Assembly (NCBI GenBank): GCA_016790075.1
Contig: JAEUPP010000068.1
Span: 162,659-226,658, forward strand
DNA: 64,000 nt
DNA from: Rhodanobacteraceae bacterium
GTDB lineage: Bacteria; Pseudomonadota; Gammaproteobacteria; Xanthomonadales; Rhodanobacteraceae
Direction: 5' to 3'
Below, one piece after another: positions 42,477 to 49,545 of the stretch. The notes under the pieces were generated by a model. That model did no database searches and was not told the origin of the DNA. It worked only from the letters and a program-made list of their open reading frames with translations. Position numbers and translations under genes: made by a program. Positions within the stretch are counted from its first letter, which is position 1. The number at the start of each line of letters is the position of its first letter.

Positions 42477-44300
42477 TCAGTTCCAGCCGCAGCGCTTGCC
42501 CTTGTTCTGCTGCTTGAGCCAGCTGTGCAGTGGAGCGAAGTAATCGAGAATGGCTGATGCATCCATCTCGCCCTTGCCGGTCAACTCTTTCAAGGTCGAC
42601 TGCCAGGGCTGGCTCGCACCCTTTTCCAGCATGGCCCAGAATTTCGCACCTGCGGCCTTGTTGCCATAGATCGAGCATTCGTGCAGCGGCCCGCTATAGC
42701 CGGCGGCCTTGCACAGTTCGCGCTGGAACTGGAACTGCAGGATATGGGCGAGGAAATAGCGCATGTACGGCGTATTGCCGGGTACGTGATACTTCGCGCC
42801 GGGATCAAAGTCGGCCTCGCTGCGCGCCACCGTCGGCGCGACGCCCTGGTACTTGCGCTTGAGTGCCCACCATGCCGCGTTGTAGCCGTCGGGCTTGATC
42901 GAGCCATCGAACACGCCCCAGCGCCATTCGTCGATGAGCTTGCCGAAGGGCAGGAAAGCGACTTTCTCCAGCGCCTGCTTCATCTGCGCGTTGAGCATTG
43001 CTTCCTTGCTGGGTTTGCTGGCGCCCGCCAGGCCGACTTCCGCGAGATAGCCCGGGGTCAGATTCAGCTGGATCGTGTCGCCTACCGCTTCGTGGAAACC
43101 ATCGTGTGCACCGGTCTGGAACAGGACCGGCAGCTTGTTGTAGGCCAGGTAGTAATAGATATGACCTAGCTCGTGGTAGATCGTGCGGAAATCTTCCTCG
43201 TTGATGTTGATGCACATCTTGATGCGCACATCACCTTCAAGGTTCAGATCCCAGGCGCTGGCATGACAGACCACGTCGCGGTCGGCCGGACGTTTGAGCT
43301 GGGATTTTTCGTAGAACGATTTCGGCAGCGACGGGAAACCAATCGAGGTATAGAAGTCCTCGGCGCGCCGGATCATGGTTTCCGGAGTGTAGTTCTTCTC
43401 CTTGAGTGCAGCGTCCACATCAAGGTTGGACACACCCGGATAGGGCTGCAACAGCGGATACAGCGCCGCCCAGTCCTGCGCCCACATATTGCCGGTGATA
43501 TGCGCCGGGATGGTGCCGTCCTTGGCCAGCTTGCCCGGATACTGCTGTTCGAGCTTGTGCCGCGCATAGCATTGCAGGTCCTTGTACAGCGGTTCGACCT
43601 GGCTCCAGAGGCGGTCGGTTTCCTTGCGGAAATCGGCTGCGCTCATGTCATAGCTTGCGCGCCACATGTCGCCCGCGTTGGCGTAGTCCATCTCGCGCGC
43701 GCCTTCATTGACGAGTTCGGCGAAGCGTGCGTAGTCCTTGCGCATGTCGCGCGCGACGTTGTGCCAGGCGGTCCATGCTTCGAGATCCGCATCCCAGTCG
43801 CGGTTCTCGGCCAGTACCTTGCTGAGCTGATCGAGATTGCGGCAGGTTTCTGGCTTGCTCTCGTCAGTGCAGGACTTGCCCGAGCCGTAGGCCGCATTCA
43901 GGCGCGATGCGATCTGGGTCAGCTCGGCCAGCTTGGCCGGATCTTTCGGTGCGGGCATTGCAGTCTGCAAGCGGAGCAGGTCGATGCTGCGCTGCGTGGC
44001 CGGAGCAATGCCGGCGACTGTGCGAAACTGTTTGGATTTTTCCACATTGGCGGAAAGGCGGGAAAGCGCGCGCTCGTTGGCCTTGGCCACGAGCACTTCA
44101 GTGTCACCATTGATATAGGTTTCCGAAACCCATTGCGCTGCACTGATTTCGACGTAGTTGTCACGGATTTCCTGGTTGATGCCGGCAACGAAGCGATCGG
44201 CCGCGGCTGCATCAGCCGACTGGGCCGAGGCATCAGGTGCAAGGCCGTTGCTGATACAGAAAATCAGGGCCAACGCAAGTGCAGAACGAACTGGTTTCAC
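42477..44300 (-). CDS. secreted M2-family metallopeptidase (ACE-like dipeptidyl carboxypeptidase)
   Basis: The protein has 607 residues with a signal peptide (MKPVRSALALALIFCISNGLAPDASA). The M2 zinc motif is TIYHELGHIYYY (His376, Glu377, His380), with the third ligand in HEAVGDTIQL. Other family marks are NMWAQDWAALYPLL, DRDVVCHASAWDLN and KFWAMLEKGASQPW. M2 enzymes remove C-terminal dipeptides. Bacterial forms of about 600 residues are single-domain and periplasmic or extracellular. It is monocistronic, with a hairpin downstream and a 9-bp direct repeat ahead of the gene. Confidence 0.92.
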   Translation of the reverse strand: MKPVRSALALALIFCISNGLAPDASAQSADAAAADRFVAGINQEIRDNYVEISAAQWVSETYINGDTEVLVAKANERALSRLSANVEKSKQFRTVAGIAPATQRSIDLLRLQTAMPAPKDPAKLAELTQIASRLNAAYGSGKSCTDESKPETCRNLDQLSKVLAENRDWDADLEAWTAWHNVARDMRKDYARFAELVNEGAREMDYANAGDMWRASYDMSAADFRKETDRLWSQVEPLYKDLQCYARHKLEQQYPGKLAKDGTIPAHITGNMWAQDWAALYPLLQPYPGVSNLDVDAALKEKNYTPETMIRRAEDFYTSIGFPSLPKSFYEKSQLKRPADRDVVCHASAWDLNLEGDVRIKMCININEEDFRTIYHELGHIYYYLAYNKLPVLFQTGAHDGFHEAVGDTIQLNLTPGYLAEVGLAGASKPSKEAMLNAQMKQALEKVAFLPFGKLIDEWRWGVFDGSIKPDGYNAAWWALKRKYQGVAPTVARSEADFDPGAKYHVPGNTPYMRYFLAHILQFQFQRELCKAAGYSGPLHECSIYGNKAAGAKFWAMLEKGASQPWQSTLKELTGKGEMDASAILDYFAPLHSWLKQQNKGKRCGWN

Positions 44301-44347
44301 GGATATCTCCCCGGTTACGGCGCGGCGGTCGTCAAGTCGTCAAAGCG

Positions 44348-44371
44348 GTGATGCACACTAGCGTGATGCAC
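44348..44371. promoter_or_regulatory. 9-bp direct repeat GTGATGCAC ahead of M2 peptidase gene
   Basis: GTGATGCAC occurs at 44348-44356 and 44363-44371, 15 bases apart (about 1.5 helical turns). It lies within the 317-base gap 44301-44617 between the divergent M2 peptidase and small membrane protein genes. Tandem direct repeats at such spacing often bind a regulator. No other element was recognised in the gap, and short frames in it lack start sites. Confidence 0.35.
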
Positions 44372-44617
44372 CACAAATACGTTGAAGAAATTCCAGTGTT
44401 TTTTTCGGCGCGGAACCATTGCGCAATGGATAGCGTGGCGGCGTTACGGCGATGACTGGCAACGACGTATTGCGACGAAGAAGCCGGAATTGGTCAGGGT
44501 ATTTGTGGGGCGCCACACTAGTTCCCGTCACGTGCGAAAGCAACCGCGGCGCTTGAAATGCGCATCGGCAGACAACATCTGCGAGCTTACCGCACGACTT
44601 CTGCAGGACGAGCTTCG

Positions 44618-44824
44618 ATGAGCAGTGGGCAAGGTTCCGCCGGCAACGTGATCGCCGCGATCTGTAGTTTCTTCATTCCAGGACTCGGTCAGCTGGTACA
44701 GGGGCGGTTGCTGCTGGCAGTAGTGCAATTCGTACTGGCGGCGGCGCTGTGGGTGGTGTTCCTTGGCTGGATCATCCATCTCTGGTCCATTCTCGACGCG
44801 GCGCTGTTCAAGCCGCGCAGCTGA
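44618..44824 (+). CDS. small membrane protein with PGLGQ motif
   Basis: The 68-residue protein uses the ATG at 44618, preceded by AGGACG. It consists of a short Ser/Gly leader, a hydrophobic hairpin AAICSFFIPGLGQLVQGRLLLAVVQFVLAAALWVVFLGWIIHLWSILDA, and a basic end. The FFIPGLGQLVQGR element resembles the first helix of TM2-type and related small membrane proteins of unknown function. A hairpin (44831-44859) follows, and the rhomboid protease gene starts 71 bases downstream. Confidence 0.7.
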   Translation: MSSGQGSAGNVIAAICSFFIPGLGQLVQGRLLLAVVQFVLAAALWVVFLGWIIHLWSILDAALFKPRS

Positions 44825-44830
44825 CGTTTC

Positions 44831-44859
44831 ACAGCCCGCACCGTGCGGTGGCGGGCTGT
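44831..44859 (+). terminator. hairpin between small membrane protein and rhomboid genes
   Basis: ACAGCCCGC (44831-44839) pairs with GCGGGCTGT (44851-44859), with an inner ACCG/CGGT stem. Two T residues follow. It probably attenuates or ends the upstream transcript. Confidence 0.5.
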
Positions 44860-44895
44860 TAGCATGGATCGTCTCGCCGCAGGAGCCGTTTTCGC

Positions 44896-45480
44896 ATGGT
44901 CACCACTCTCGTCGTGATCGGTCTGACCACGCTGGTCTCGCTGATTGCATTCAACCAGCCGCGTCTCAGGCAGCAGCTCATACTCTGGCCGCCGGCAGTG
45001 CGGCGCAACAACGAATACTGGCGTCTGCTCAGCTATGGACTCATCCATGCGGACGGCATGCACCTGTTTTTCAACATGTTCACGCTGTTCTTTGCCGGGC
45101 GTTACATCGAAGCTTATCTGGCGTTGCGAACCGGCCCGGCAGGACTGCCGCTGCTCTACCTGGGAGGGCTCGTCGTATCGATCCTGCCCAGCTATCTCAA
45201 ACACCAGAACGATTCCAGCTACTACAGCCTTGGCGCATCCGGTGCGGTATCAGCTGTGCTGTTTGCCTTTGTACTGCTGCAGCCCGGTGCGACGCTGTAT
45301 GTGTTCTTCATTCCCATGCCGGCCCTGGTGTTCGGCATCCTGTACCTTGCGTACTCCTGGTACATGGACCGCCAGTCCGGTGACAACATCAACCATAGCG
45401 CGCATCTCTGGGGGGCTGGTTTCGGACTGCTGTTCATGGCGTTGCTGGAGCCGCAGCTCGTTGGCCGCCTGCTGCGCTGA
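44896..45480 (+). CDS. rhomboid-family intramembrane serine protease
   Basis: The protein has 194 residues and six membrane helices. The catalytic serine is Ser115 in SLGASGAVSA and the histidine His170 in NHSAHLWGAGFG; the oxyanion element HLFFNMFTLF on helix 2 gives Asn60. The first helix (TTLVVIGLTTLVSLIAF) is followed by the L1 loop, YWRLLSYGLIHAD, typical of GlpG-like rhomboids. The enzyme cleaves membrane proteins within their helices; its substrate is unknown. RBS: AGGAG about 15 bases before the start. The 312 bases after it have no gene. Confidence 0.9.
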   Translation: MVTTLVVIGLTTLVSLIAFNQPRLRQQLILWPPAVRRNNEYWRLLSYGLIHADGMHLFFNMFTLFFAGRYIEAYLALRTGPAGLPLLYLGGLVVSILPSYLKHQNDSSYYSLGASGAVSAVLFAFVLLQPGATLYVFFIPMPALVFGILYLAYSWYMDRQSGDNINHSAHLWGAGFGLLFMALLEPQLVGRLLR

Positions 45481-45792
45481 GTGCTGCCAGGTGTAATCGC
45501 CAACCGGCGCGGTCGCTGCAGGCTCCCGTTGCCTGTGATGTGGCTATCGTTGTCCCGGGTGATCCAGGTCAAACGCGCGTTTGTCTGTGAGCCGGGGAGC
45601 TTTCGTCCTCTGCTCGTGCGAGTTGCCGGGGGCAGTTTCCATCGCTGCCCGCTGCTGCAGCGGCGCTTCCTGGCGGCGTCAGCTGCGGTACTGGACTGGT
45701 CTTTGCCGCACCGTATTGTCTATATTGTTTGACCCTTCCCGCGCTAAGCCCGACACTTCCGCCCGGGGCAAGGTGTTTTCTGGGGAGGAAAC
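45481..45792. other. intergenic region upstream of response regulator
   Basis: No gene, repeat or strong hairpin is visible in these 312 bases. A frame on the plus strand lacks a ribosome site. The only clear signal is GGGGAGGAA immediately before the GTG at 45793, a strong ribosome binding site. The AT-richer stretch TATTGTCTATATTG near 45715-45728 is the best place for a promoter. Confidence 0.4.
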
Positions 45793-46293
45793 GTGGGTCT
45801 GTTGGCTTTTCTGCAGCGTATTTTCGGTGGTCAGCCCGCCGCGGCCGAGCGGCGCGACAAGCCGCGCATCAATGCCCGCGAGGGCACCCGTGTGCTCATC
45901 GTCGACGACTCGCCGACCATCGTGGCACTGTTGCGCAAGTTGCTGCAGCAGAACGGTTACGTGACGCTGGATGCCGGCGACGCGGAAGAGGGGATACGCC
46001 TGGCCCAGGCCGAGGCGCCAGATCTGATCTTTCTCGATATCGTGCTGCCGGGCATGAACGGCTTTGCAGCGCTGCGCCAGCTGCGCCGCGATGTGCGTAC
46101 GAAAGACATTCCCATCATCATGATCAGCGGCAACGAACAGGCCACCGAGCAGTTCTACGCCCAGCGAATCGGTGCCGACGATTTCATGAAGAAGCCGTTC
46201 TCGCGCGCCGAAGTATTCATGCGTATCGAGCGCCTGCTCAACGCCGAGAAGATGCCGTTTCGCCAGCAGCCCAGCGGCAGGCGCGACGTCTGA
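45793..46293 (+). CDS. single-domain CheY-like response regulator
   Basis: The protein has 166 residues with a GTG start after GGGGAGGAA. An N-terminal extension (MGLLAFLQRIFGG..) of about 30 residues precedes a complete receiver domain: acidic pair Asp38/Asp39 (LIVDDSPT), phospho-acceptor Asp82 (FLDIVLPGMNG), Ser112 and Lys134 (MKKPFS). There is no output domain, so it acts by protein contact like CheY, PilG or PilH. No kinase gene is adjacent, so its partner is elsewhere. The hydrophobic N-terminus (LLAFLQRIF) could be an amphipathic membrane-targeting helix. Confidence 0.9.
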   Translation: MGLLAFLQRIFGGQPAAAERRDKPRINAREGTRVLIVDDSPTIVALLRKLLQQNGYVTLDAGDAEEGIRLAQAEAPDLIFLDIVLPGMNGFAALRQLRRDVRTKDIPIIMISGNEQATEQFYAQRIGADDFMKKPFSRAEVFMRIERLLNAEKMPFRQQPSGRRDV

Positions 46294-46399
46294 CCCTGCT
46301 GCTACGGTCAGTTTGACCCCAACTCCAGATGTTGATCGTTCCGGTCACTGCACCGTCGCTACCCGCAATGCGACTGTGCACGTCATTTCGGAGATCATC

Positions 46400-46990
46400 A
46401 TGCATCAAGCGCCGCTCGCCCGTTGTTTCGCGATGCTGATCAATGCCGGGCTGATCCTGTGTTCTTCCGTGGCACTGGGGGGAGGACCGTCGCCAGTATC
46501 CGGGCCTGCGCTTGACCCCTGGACACGCATCGATGGGGGCGAGCTGCGCCAGCTGGAGGCGACTCCATATGCGCAGCAGTGGCGTGCGAACTTCCGCAAT
46601 TATCTGATTTACCGGGTAGACGAGCCGGCGCTGCGTGGTGCGCTGCTCGATCCGGCCCACTGGAATGGGTTGCTGCTGCACCTGCCGCAGCCAGACGGCA
46701 CGTCGCTGGTCTTCGTGTTGCACCAGGACTCGATCTTGTCGCCCGAACTGCAGGCGAAGTATCCAGAATTGCGCCAGTTCAAGGTGACGCGGGCCGGGGC
46801 TTCAGCGCCCGCCGGTACCGCCGGCTGGGGGCAGGGCTTCAACGCCCAGATTGATTATGAAAATGAAATAGCGAGTTTCGACCGTTCCCACAGCGAATTT
46901 CAGGAGTACTACGTCGTTTTTCGCAGGAGTGACTACATCGGTTCGCAGGTTCCGTCCCGCTGCGATATCGGATCCACACCAGAGGGGTAG
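46400..46990 (+). CDS. orphan metallopeptidase propeptide-like exported protein
   Basis: The protein has 196 residues from the ATG at 46400, with a signal peptide (LARCFAMLINAGLILCSSVALGG). The mature part matches the N-terminal propeptide of secreted reprolysin-like metallopeptidases: RNYLIYRVDEPALRGALLDP, LLLHLPQPDGTSLVFVLHQDSILSPELQAKYPELRQFKV (compare the usual 'SPVMAPELAAKFPEI'), and the closing YYVVFRRSDYIG. The frame stops a few residues later and no HEXXH catalytic domain follows in 46991-47206. It may be a truncated protease gene or a genuine stand-alone inhibitor/chaperone. The comparison is from memory. Confidence 0.6.
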   Translation: MHQAPLARCFAMLINAGLILCSSVALGGGPSPVSGPALDPWTRIDGGELRQLEATPYAQQWRANFRNYLIYRVDEPALRGALLDPAHWNGLLLHLPQPDGTSLVFVLHQDSILSPELQAKYPELRQFKVTRAGASAPAGTAGWGQGFNAQIDYENEIASFDRSHSEFQEYYVVFRRSDYIGSQVPSRCDIGSTPEG

Positions 46991-47155
46991 CTGGTGCAGC
47001 GGCAAGTCAGTTCCCGCAACGAATTCGACCGGATTTCGCCGCAGCATGCCTGGTGTGTCTCCTCAGGTACTTTTTGTTTCGGGGCGAAGCTCACAATGCA
47101 AGCAGTGACCTGATCACTGCGCCGCGATCACCATCGGCGCCCTGTTCTGGGTAGA

Positions 47156-47189
47156 GGGAAGCCGCCAGGATGAGTCCGGGCGGCTTCCC
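47156..47189 (-). terminator. hairpin after M3 peptidase gene
   Basis: GGGAAGCCGCC (47156-47166) pairs perfectly with GGCGGCTTCCC (47179-47189) around a 12-base loop, 18 bases past the M3 peptidase stop on the minus strand. A T-run is absent. Apart from this hairpin, 46991-47206 holds nothing recognisable. Confidence 0.65.
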
Positions 47190-47206
47190 CTGCGCGGGGC
47201 GCGGTC

Positions 47207-49363
47207 TTACTTCGCAGTCAAACCGCGGCGCTCCAGCAATGGCTTGACGTCCGGGTCACGGCCGCGGAAGTCCTTGAACAGCTGCATCGCGTCGACACTG
47301 CCGCCGCGGGAAAGCAGGGTCTGACGGAAATGGTCGCCATTCTTGCGGCTCAGCCCTCCGTTCTCCTTGAACCATTCCACGCTGTCGGCGTCTAGCACTT
47401 CGCTCCAGATGTAGGCGTAGTAGCCCGCAGAGTAGCCGCCCATGATGTGCGAGAAGTACGAGCTGCGGTAACGCGGCGGCACGGGAGCGAAATCGACGCC
47501 GGCGCGTTTCAGCGCCGCGGCCTCAAAATCGAGCACGGCGCCGGCTTCCGGCGCCTGGTTGGCCTTGATCTGATGCCAGGACTGGTCGAGCAACGCGGCG
47601 CCCAGGTATTCCGTCGTCGTGAAGCCCTGGTTGAACTTCTGCGCCGCGAGCACCTTTTCCACCAGTTCCTGCGGGATAGGCTCGCCGGTCTTGTAGTGCT
47701 TGGCGTAGTTCTTCAGCACTTCCGGCCAGGTCATCCACATTTCGTTGACTTGCGACGGGTATTCCACGAAGTCGCGCGGCACGCTGGTGCCCGAGAAGCG
47801 CGGGTACTTCACGTTCGAGAACATGCCGTGCAGCGCATGGCCGAATTCGTGGAATGCGGTATTGACCTCGTCGAAGGTCAGCAGGGTCGGCTCACCCTTG
47901 GGCGGCTTGGGAATGTTCAGGTGGTTGGCGACTACCGGGCGCGTGCCGAACAGCCCGCTCTGCGAAACGTATTCATTCATCCAGGCGCCGCCGCGCTTGT
48001 TGTCGCGGGCATACCAGTCGACGAGGAAGATCGCGAGCTGCTTGCCGTCGGCGTCGGTGACATCGAATACACGCACGTCCGGGTTATAGACCGGCAGATC
48101 CTTGCGCTCCTTGAAGCTCAGGCCGTACAGCTTGTTGGCGGCGAAGAAGACGCCGTTCTTGAGCACGTTGTCGAACTCGAAGTAGGGGCGCAGCTGACTT
48201 TCGTCAAAACTATACTTTTCTGCGCGGACTTTCTCGGCGTAGTACGACCAGTCCCAGGCGGCGAGCTGGAAGCCGCCCTTTTCCTTGTCGATCATGGCCT
48301 GCAGGTCGGCTGCCTCTTTCTTTGCATTGGCCACGGCTGCCGGCGCCAGCTGGGCCAGGCGATCGTTCACCGCCTTGACCGTCTTGGCGGTTTCGTCTTC
48401 GAGCGTATAGGCAGCGTGGTTCTCGTAGCCGAGCAGCGCAGCGCGCTCCGCACGGATCTTTGCGACCTTGGCGACAATGGCCCGGTTGTCGAACTCGCCG
48501 CCGTGACCGGCGCGGGTCACCGAAGCTTTCTGCAGGCGTTCGCGCAGCGCGCGATTCTCCAGCTGCGCCAGCGCCGGCTGGCCAGAGGTGTTCTGCAGCG
48601 CAATCACGTACTTGCCGTCGAGCTTGCGCTGCTTGGCGGCTTCGGCCGCCGCGGCAATGGCCTCGTCGGACATGCCCTTGAGCTCGTCCTTGCTGTCGAC
48701 GACGACCGCCGCGGCATTGTTTTCCTTCAGCATGTTCTGGCTGAACTGGGTCTGCAGCGTGGCCAGTTCAGAATTCATGGCCTTGAGCTTGGCCTTGTCG
48801 GCATCGTTGAGTTTGGCGCCGGCGCGGACAAAATCCGTGTAATAGCGTTCGACCAGGCGTTTGCCTTCGGCATCAAGGCCCAGTGTGTCGCGCTTGGCAT
48901 GCAGTGCCTCCACGCGTGCGAACAGCTTGGCGTTCAGCGCGATGGCGTCCTGGTGCGCCGACAGCTTGGGCGCCATCTCGCTCTGGATCTTCTCGATCGC
49001 ATCGTTGGTATTGGCGCCGGAAAGATTGAAGAAAACCGTCGTCGCACGGTTGAGCAACTGGCCTGCTTTCTCCATCGCGACGATGGTGTTTTCAAAGGTC
49101 GGCGCGTCCTTGGCCTCGGCGATTGCGTCGATTTCGGCGCGGTGCTCGGCCATGCCGGCATCCATGGCCGGTACGAAATGCTCGTTCTTGATCTTGTCAA
49201 AGGCGGGATACTGGAACGGTAGCGTGCTGGGCTTGGCGAAAGGGTTGTTGGCCATATCGGCTTTGGTGGCAGTCGCGGCGGCGGGAGCCGCCTTGTCGGC
49301 GGCGTAGAGCGGCGCCGCCAGGCCCAGGGCGAGCGCCAGGGCGACGGCAAGACGATTCTTCAT
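47207..49363 (-). CDS. dcp: secreted M3-family metallopeptidase (peptidyl-dipeptidase Dcp type)
   Basis: The protein has 718 residues from the ATG at 49363 (MKNRLAVALALALGLAAPLYAADKA), with a signal peptide. The zinc motif is FHEFGHALHGMFSN (His505, Glu506, His509). NNPFAKPSTLPFQYPAFDKIKNEHFVPAMDAGMAEH at the N-terminus, FFNLSGANTND, and the C-terminal HIMGGYSAGYYAYIWSEVLDADSVEWF are characteristic of the Dcp branch. The enzyme releases dipeptides from C-termini and is usually periplasmic in this form. Together with the M2 peptidase 3 kb away it points to degradation of exogenous peptides. It is divergent from the choice-of-anchor B gene. Confidence 0.92.
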   Translation of the reverse strand: MKNRLAVALALALGLAAPLYAADKAAPAAATATKADMANNPFAKPSTLPFQYPAFDKIKNEHFVPAMDAGMAEHRAEIDAIAEAKDAPTFENTIVAMEKAGQLLNRATTVFFNLSGANTNDAIEKIQSEMAPKLSAHQDAIALNAKLFARVEALHAKRDTLGLDAEGKRLVERYYTDFVRAGAKLNDADKAKLKAMNSELATLQTQFSQNMLKENNAAAVVVDSKDELKGMSDEAIAAAAEAAKQRKLDGKYVIALQNTSGQPALAQLENRALRERLQKASVTRAGHGGEFDNRAIVAKVAKIRAERAALLGYENHAAYTLEDETAKTVKAVNDRLAQLAPAAVANAKKEAADLQAMIDKEKGGFQLAAWDWSYYAEKVRAEKYSFDESQLRPYFEFDNVLKNGVFFAANKLYGLSFKERKDLPVYNPDVRVFDVTDADGKQLAIFLVDWYARDNKRGGAWMNEYVSQSGLFGTRPVVANHLNIPKPPKGEPTLLTFDEVNTAFHEFGHALHGMFSNVKYPRFSGTSVPRDFVEYPSQVNEMWMTWPEVLKNYAKHYKTGEPIPQELVEKVLAAQKFNQGFTTTEYLGAALLDQSWHQIKANQAPEAGAVLDFEAAALKRAGVDFAPVPPRYRSSYFSHIMGGYSAGYYAYIWSEVLDADSVEWFKENGGLSRKNGDHFRQTLLSRGGSVDAMQLFKDFRGRDPDVKPLLERRGLTAK

Positions 49364-49545
49364 GGAACACACTCCGGTCGGTGAATCGGGGCGCTGATCC
49401 TAAACGGAGTAGGGCCGCCCCGCCCCTGACGGAAGTCCCGCATCGGTTGCCGCTCTTGCTTGGGTTGCGAGGTTGTGACCGCGGTACGTGGTTACGGCAT
49501 CCGGGCTTCGCTAGACTCGGCCGGTTCAAGCTACGGAGCGGGGCC

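Noticed and set aside
44382-44621. 79-codon frame in the gap before the small membrane protein
   Set aside because: It would begin with TTG, has no ribosome site and reads into the next gene's start; no family resemblance.
47447-49222. 591-codon plus-strand open frame
   Set aside because: Antisense to the M3 peptidase gene; no motifs.
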